Under the pieces are notes generated by a model that saw only the letters and a program-made list of their open reading frames with translations, was not told where the DNA came from and made no database searches. Below, piece by piece: positions 16,799 to 21,319 of a DNA stretch of 21,319 nucleotides; the stretch's first letter is position 1; the number at the start of each line of letters is the position of its first letter. The stretch lies in the IMG/VR virus record IMGVR_UViG_3300020179_000214, positions 1-21,319 of that record, one strand, 5' to 3'. Both the position numbers and the translations under genes were made by a program. The stretch is from a virus.

Positions 16799-17403
16799 TA
16801 GAATAATCCTGGAAAATAAGCTGGTGTAAACTTATGGTAAGGAAAAGGTTCTCTGTCTAAGTTTATCATGTTTAACTCCGCTTGAACAGAATCTCTAGTA
16901 TAAGTTATATTAGTTAGAAAAAAATCTGTAAAAGTAATTTCTACAACACTAGGGTTACTTGCTAATACTAGCTGTAATTTTACTAGCGGAGGACCATTTA
17001 TTTCGCGAATAAGCGGCGTTAAATATCCTGCAACATCATACAATGTAAGAACACATCTAGGACTTTGTCCTGCAGTTTCATCCGGCAGTGTAATTCCCAA
17101 GGGTATAAATATAAATTTTTCACTGCTTGGACCAATTACACCATAGATAATTTCTTCTGCATCGGTTTGCAAAGAACTTAGTGGCATACTAGATCCACTT
17201 ACTAGTTTGTTCAAACCTTGGTTACCAATTATTACTGGACTTGCAAAATGAGTAGTATAATTATCGGCAACTCGAACAACAGCTCTTGTCTCATCCTCAG
17301 GATCGTAGATAGTAATTAAAGTTATTAATGTATCATCTGAGTCTGGACTATACAATGCTTTAAGTACTGCTGCCTTATTAGTAAATGAATTTAATCTGCT
17401 CAT
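16798..17403 (-). CDS. DUF1833-like minor tail protein (lambda gpL position)
   Basis: This 201-residue protein ends in DREPFPYHKFTPAYFPGLF, the characteristic end of DUF1833-type phage tail proteins ('EPFPxxxFtPxxFPGLF'). It carries the preceding 'ITFTDFFLTNITYTRDSVQAE' type of strand pattern (about 155-175). It sits where lambda has gpL, between the M-like protein and the NlpC/P60 protein. Lambda gpL binds an iron-sulfur cluster through conserved cysteines. Here only one Cys is present (CVLTLYDVAGY, about residue 117), so an iron-sulfur cluster is not expected. The start overlaps the upstream stop (ATGA, 17403-17400) and the stop overlaps the next start (TAATG). By inference it is a distal-tail or tip hub subunit. 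Confidence 0.82.
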   Translation of the reverse strand: MSRLNSFTNKAAVLKALYSPDSDDTLITLITIYDPEDETRAVVRVADNYTTHFASPVIIGNQGLNKLVSGSSMPLSSLQTDAEEIIYGVIGPSSEKFIFIPLGITLPDETAGQSPRCVLTLYDVAGYLTPLIREINGPPLVKLQLVLASNPSVVEITFTDFFLTNITYTRDSVQAELNMINLDREPFPYHKFTPAYFPGLF

Positions 17404-18200
17404 GGTATTACTTCTAAATTTAAATTAACTGTATAATAGCTAGTATCTTTTGTATATGCACCTCCAGTACCAGATCCTGTTCCGATATGTGTAATTGTAC
17501 ATAAGGTTCCGCCGTTATCAACAATTCTGACTTGTTCTTGATTACCTTTTCTTGGATGTGGAAAATTAAAACGCCTTACTCCTTTTAATGTAACAGTAAT
17601 AAAATTTATTAATGTTTCTACTTGAGTACCTGTTAATATATAACTTAAACCCAAATTACCTGGAAGTTCCCCTAATCTACGCTGTTTCATTCCGTCTTCT
17701 GTTCTAGCTATATTTACGCTGCCAGTTTCAGTATATCCACGTAATGGTAATTGTGGTAGTGTACTAGGCCAAGTGTATGGTCCTGTAGTATATTCTCCAA
17801 ATACATCGTTATTTATGTTAGGATCAACAAACTCTGGCATAATCTGAAGTACTAAAGTTGCAGTAAAATATTTATCTATTCTATAAGCAATATCAATATA
17901 AGCTTTTTCATTAACGGGGATTATCCTAGCCTCAACATTTTGAAATGTTCTAGGGTGTTGATAATTAAATCTAAGCGTACCCTTTATCTCATTGTAAATA
18001 AAATTTTCTAGTTCTAGTACTTGATAATCTTCTAAGATATAGCTTAGTTTTAATACTGTCTGTACCACACCATTAGTTCTTAGTTTAGATATACCCTTAT
18101 CCATAGAAGTTCTAAGGATATTCATCTTTATTTCTTCTTCGAATCCTACTTGTGGCCAAATAGGTAAATCTAATGGCCAAGTATGAACTGCTCCTGGCAT
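17400..18200 (-). CDS. Tandem-duplicated WPxxLP-type minor tail protein (lambda gpM position)
   Basis: The 266 residues consist of two copies of one domain. Copy 1 (about 7-122) begins TWPLDLPIWPQVGF, contains KLSYILEDYQVLELENF and RFNYQHPR, and ends LVLQIMP. Copy 2 (about 143-266) begins TWPSTLPQLPLRGY, contains GLSYILTGTQVETLINF and RFNFPHPR, and ends NLEVIP. The WPxxLPxxPxxGY opening with a later RFxFPHPR is a recurring small tail-protein family, usually a single domain of about 110-140 residues. Position directly after the tape measure matches lambda gpM. It has a good ribosome site (AAGAGG, eight bases before ATG at 18200). By inference each subunit supplies two pseudo-equivalent positions in a tail-tip ring, so fewer chains could build the same ring. 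Confidence 0.82.
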   Translation of the reverse strand: MPGAVHTWPLDLPIWPQVGFEEEIKMNILRTSMDKGISKLRTNGVVQTVLKLSYILEDYQVLELENFIYNEIKGTLRFNYQHPRTFQNVEARIIPVNEKAYIDIAYRIDKYFTATLVLQIMPEFVDPNINNDVFGEYTTGPYTWPSTLPQLPLRGYTETGSVNIARTEDGMKQRRLGELPGNLGLSYILTGTQVETLINFITVTLKGVRRFNFPHPRKGNQEQVRIVDNGGTLCTITHIGTGSGTGGAYTKDTSYYTVNLNLEVIP

Positions 18201-18205
18201 AGTTA

Positions 18206-21200
18206 TTACCTCTTAATTAATTGGGGCTTCATACCAAAAGTATTACCTATTGAATTTTGCATACTACTATTATTTCTAGCTACTTCTCCACTTATCATAT
18301 CTCCAATAGTAATCTCTATATTTCTATTGCCACGACTATCTGTTGTTTCTTTTTTACTTGCTTGCTGTCCGGTATAATTATTAATTTTAATGTCTACTAC
18401 AGTACCTCCACCGCCCTCTACTCCTAAATTTCCGCTGCTCATGCGTTTTAGAGGCATAATAGCTTCTGGTCCTGCTTCACCCATAACTCCAAGGCGATTT
18501 GGCATGCCACCTCGACCAAATTTGAATACTGTAGGAGTATCTACTACTTTGTTAGTAAAACTACCACCTCTAGCATAACCTTCTAAACTAAATGCTGCTC
18601 CTGTGGCTGTGAATATAATGTCTCCACCAGGATTTTGTCCAGGAATTGGAGCACTTCCAGGTACTATAGGAGCACCTCTACCTCCTGTAAGAATCGATAT
18701 TGCCGCATTAAGCGTTGCTGCTGCCGCTCTCTTCATTGCCATTTGTACTAACATGCGAGCATAATCTTCTAGTATACTAGCCATGAAATCTTTAAAGCTT
18801 CCTTTACCAGTTTTTATAAATTCTAGAAGAGAAGTGCCCATTTTATCAAAAGAACTAACCCAAAAATCACTAAATCTTTGTACTTCATCAGGTACAAATG
18901 CAGCATCTATCCGCTCTTTAGCCTCTGTAGCAGCTCTACCTAAATCTTCCGTTCTTTGTGTTGCAACTGCTAAGTTTTGTTGAGCTTCTAATACAGCAGG
19001 ACTAATATTTTGTGCTTTAGTAACTGGATCGACACCTGCAGCTCGTTTTGCATTATCTAACCTTTGTTGTGCTGCTAGTTCATCTCTCTTCGCTTGTACT
19101 AGATCTCGCTCTAATTGTACATCTATTCTTCTTTTTTGAATACTTAATTGTCTTTTTGCTAAATCATCACCAGTTAAACTACCTAATCGTCCTTGAATGT
19201 TTAAGCTAATTTCTTCTAGTTCTAGTTGATGTTCTAATTCTCTTGTCTCTCTTTGTTTAGCTATAACCAAATTATCTGCTTTAATTAGTTCTCTTGTTTG
19301 ACCTAATTCTCTTTCTTGTAGTTTATTAATAGATACAAATCCATTGACTAATATCTCTATTAGTCGTTGAGCAACAGGAGCTAAGTTGCTATACCTAGCT
19401 CTTAATTCCTCTAAAAGTTTTACCTGTTTTTCAATTTCCTCATTAGTATTTTGTATAGTAATTGTTCCGCCATAGCTACCAGGCGTGGCACCAGGCCGCG
19501 TCTCAGTCCTTGTACCTGCAAGACCTCTTAATCGCGCTAATTCTCTTTCTGCTCTAGCAATCTCTGCAGCTGCAACGCTTTGATCTTGTTGAAGATTATT
19601 CTCTATTCTAAGAATATCTAATTTCTGTTTTGCAAGCGCTAACTCATCACCAACTATATTGCCTAGTCTTGCCTGTATATCTAGCCTAGTTTCATCTAGT
19701 TTTATCTGATGTTCTTTTTCTGTTGTCAATTTTTGCGCATTTCTAATTTGTAGATCTTCTGCAGCTTGTGTTTTTGTCTCTGCTATAGCTCTGGCTTGTA
19801 ATACTTCCTGTGGTACAAATGCAGCTTTTGTTTGCTCCTTTGACCTACGTGCTGCAATGCCTGCGGCCTTCAACTGCTCTTCAAGAGATCTAACCTTGGC
19901 TTCTAGTTCTATTCTAGCAGCAGTCTCATTTATTCTAAAAGCTCCACCATAAGGATCACCAACTATACGACTACCCGAAACTGCTTCTTCTTTCTCTAGT
20001 GCTGCTCGCGCTTGCAATAGTTGCTCTTGAATATTTAGTTCATCAGCTTTAAGGTTATTATCAATTTGTTGTAATCTTATAGCCATTTGTGCTTTAGCTA
20101 AATTATCTCCTCCTATATTACCCTTTTGCTCTTCAATGCTTAACCTAATTTCTTCTAGCTTTAGCTCGTGTTCTACTGTTCTTATTTTAGCTGTTTCAAT
20201 TCTAAGAATCTCATCAGCTGCAGCTTTTCGCTTTTCTTCATTTATAGTTAACTGTTTAACAATACGATCTTGATCAGTTAGTGTTTTATTAGTACCAGTT
20301 TGTAACATATGCAAAGCTTTAAGAGCATGTACTCTTGCTTGATCTTCATCTGCTACAACTTGCAATAATTTTAGCTGTTCTTTTAATTCTTCTGTCATTA
20401 AAGTAGTTGGATCACCATCTATTCCTGGTCTAGCATTTTCCTTTAGAAATTTATTAACATTTGCTTTAGATATTGCTGCAGTTCGCTCAAGATCCGCTGA
20501 TTCTATTGCTTGCTGTGCTGCTACTATCTGCCTATTCATTTCAGCAAGCCTATCAAATGCTTCTAGAGATTCTCCACGTACTAATTGTTTTTGTATTTCA
20601 ATCCTTTTTATTAATAGTTCATTAGTTTGCTTTGTAGTTAAAGCAGTTAGATTAGCAACCATATTAATATTTTCATATTCTGTTTTTGACTTAGCTAATG
20701 TTTCGAGTCTTTGAGCTTCTAAATTTACTTTAGTTCTTAGCTCATCAGCTGTCTCTTTATCAGTTCCCCCTTTTTGTGCTACATCTATTGCATCTAATTT
20801 TTCCTTTGCACTACTTTTAATTATCTGTAGTTGACGACTAAGTGATCTATTAGCAAGATCAATTTGAGCTTGTAATTTTCCAGGAGTATCACTACCAATC
20901 TGTGAAATTATTTGTGAAGCTTTTTGTTGTTCAAATTCTAGTTCTGCTCTAGTTTGCTCTCCTCTAACTTTTATGGTATCAACTAATTCCTTATCTCCTA
21001 CTTTTCTTTTATCTGAAGCAGCCTTTGCGTCAACTTGTGTCATTCTCAGTCTACGCATCATAGCATCAAATAATTCTGGAAAATCTCCAAGAAGATTTTG
21101 TATTTGTTTAATTGTTCCCTTATCTAGTGCTTCTAATGCCCTTTCACTATTACTTCTACGAGTTACAAGTCTTGATAACATTGAAATATCAGCGGTCGAT

Positions 21201-21319
21201 AAAAATCCCTGTTTTGTCTCTTTGGCAGCTAATTCTTGAATTTTTTGATCATCACGCATCAGTTCTATTGATAAACGTAATTTATCAGTAGAATTAGCTA
21301 AATTCATTTGAGATTTAAT
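18206..21319 (-). CDS. Tail tape measure protein, lambda gpH type (5' end open at the window edge)
   Basis: The frame runs to TAA at 18208-18206. An ATG exists at 21307 (1033 residues from there), but there is no ribosome site before it and the frame stays open to the edge, so the true start is probably outside. Numbering from that ATG: residues 1-810 are long charged coiled-coil helix, with a region repeated three times (anchors at 380, 533 and 693). Residues about 810-880 (FWVSSFDKMGTSLLEFIKTG, then DFMASILEDYARMLVQMAM) match the lambda-type tape measure C-terminal domain. Residues about 912-970 carry the hallmark PTVFKFGRGG...LGVMGEAGPEAIMPLKR...LGVEG. It forms the extended ruler inside the tail tube and usually contributes to DNA entry. 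At about 1.5 angstrom per helical residue, the visible part alone implies a tail of roughly 150 nm or more. Confidence 0.93.
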   Translation of the reverse strand: MKSQMNLANSTDKLRLSIELMRDDQKIQELAAKETKQGFLSTADISMLSRLVTRRSNSERALEALDKGTIKQIQNLLGDFPELFDAMMRRLRMTQVDAKAASDKRKVGDKELVDTIKVRGEQTRAELEFEQQKASQIISQIGSDTPGKLQAQIDLANRSLSRQLQIIKSSAKEKLDAIDVAQKGGTDKETADELRTKVNLEAQRLETLAKSKTEYENINMVANLTALTTKQTNELLIKRIEIQKQLVRGESLEAFDRLAEMNRQIVAAQQAIESADLERTAAISKANVNKFLKENARPGIDGDPTTLMTEELKEQLKLLQVVADEDQARVHALKALHMLQTGTNKTLTDQDRIVKQLTINEEKRKAAADEILRIETAKIRTVEHELKLEEIRLSIEEQKGNIGGDNLAKAQMAIRLQQIDNNLKADELNIQEQLLQARAALEKEEAVSGSRIVGDPYGGAFRINETAARIELEAKVRSLEEQLKAAGIAARRSKEQTKAAFVPQEVLQARAIAETKTQAAEDLQIRNAQKLTTEKEHQIKLDETRLDIQARLGNIVGDELALAKQKLDILRIENNLQQDQSVAAAEIARAERELARLRGLAGTRTETRPGATPGSYGGTITIQNTNEEIEKQVKLLEELRARYSNLAPVAQRLIEILVNGFVSINKLQERELGQTRELIKADNLVIAKQRETRELEHQLELEEISLNIQGRLGSLTGDDLAKRQLSIQKRRIDVQLERDLVQAKRDELAAQQRLDNAKRAAGVDPVTKAQNISPAVLEAQQNLAVATQRTEDLGRAATEAKERIDAAFVPDEVQRFSDFWVSSFDKMGTSLLEFIKTGKGSFKDFMASILEDYARMLVQMAMKRAAAATLNAAISILTGGRGAPIVPGSAPIPGQNPGGDIIFTATGAAFSLEGYARGGSFTNKVVDTPTVFKFGRGGMPNRLGVMGEAGPEAIMPLKRMSSGNLGVEGGGGTVVDIKINNYTGQQASKKETTDSRGNRNIEITIGDMISGEVARNNSSMQNSIGNTFGMKPQLIKR
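19112..20170 (-). repeat. Region of about 155 residues repeated three times within the tape measure protein
   Basis: Three related segments begin at residues 380 (HELKLEEIRLSIEEQKGNIG), 533 (HQIKLDETRLDIQARLGNIV) and 693 (HQLELEEISLNIQGRLGSLT). Each continues GD.LA..Q..I...rId.nL. A second shared landmark, AAFVPxEV, follows the first (residue 496) and third (residue 803) copies. Spacings are 153 and 160 residues. The stated interval covers the first anchor to the end of the third anchor; flanking helix probably belongs to the units too. Confidence 0.85.

Noticed and set aside
18206-21307. ATG at 21307 as the true start of the tape measure gene
   Set aside because: The four codons upstream in the window are open and no ribosome site precedes this ATG, so the gene is reported as open at the edge.

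Overview
This window is the tail-tip and host-recognition block of a tailed double-stranded DNA phage, or of a prophage or an environmental phage contig. Every supported gene is on the minus strand, so transcription runs from the right end (21319) to the left end (1). The DNA is visibly AT-rich. Genes are packed with ATGA, TAATG or TAAAATG junctions and standard stop codons are used. The order tape measure, M-like, L-position (DUF1833-like), NlpC/P60, I-like and J-like is the lambda/siphovirus arrangement, so a long flexible tail and a Gram-negative host are the best inference. The Gly-rich adhesin and interrupted collagen-like fibre are types I associate with aquatic phages, but the host cannot be identified from this window. 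No integrase, replication, lysis enzyme, packaging gene, tRNA or CRISPR is visible.

Layout in transcription order. (1) 21319-18206: tape measure protein, open at the window edge, with a region repeated three times and a lambda-type C-terminus. (2) 18200-17400: tail protein made of two tandem copies of a WPxxLP domain. (3) 17403-16798: DUF1833-like tail-tip protein. (4) 16798-9359: a 2479-residue polypeptide that joins an intact NlpC/P60 peptidase, an I-like segment with a hydrophobic stretch, and a gpJ-like central fibre protein. (5) 9357-8674: a second gpK-like protein in which both peptidase active sites look destroyed. (6) 8672-5436: 1078-residue accessory tail protein with a sugar-binding-like domain, a strongly basic patch and Asp-box (BNR) repeats. 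(7) 5427-5146: 93-residue unknown. (8) 5146-3329: Gly-rich adhesin. (9) 3320-3102: 72-residue unknown.

A 36-base element at 3036-3071 then forms a perfect 15-bp inverted repeat. Its 3' arm carries the -35 box of a near-consensus sigma70 promoter (TTGACT, 17 bp, TATAAT) firing leftwards. Behind it lies a second, overlapping gene set: a 112-residue membrane-anchored coiled-coil protein, a 208-residue fibre-associated protein, and a long collagen-like tail fibre that runs off the left edge.

Working model: the tape measure sets tail length and the M/L/K-I-J proteins build the tip. The propeller-like, Gly-rich and collagen proteins form side or terminal receptor-binding structures, and the collagen module may have its own transcriptional control. 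The strongest unusual points are the K-I-J fusion paired with a downstream inactive-looking gpK-like protein, the terminator/promoter composite, the tandem and tripled structural domains, and the in-frame slippage-prone collagen tracts.
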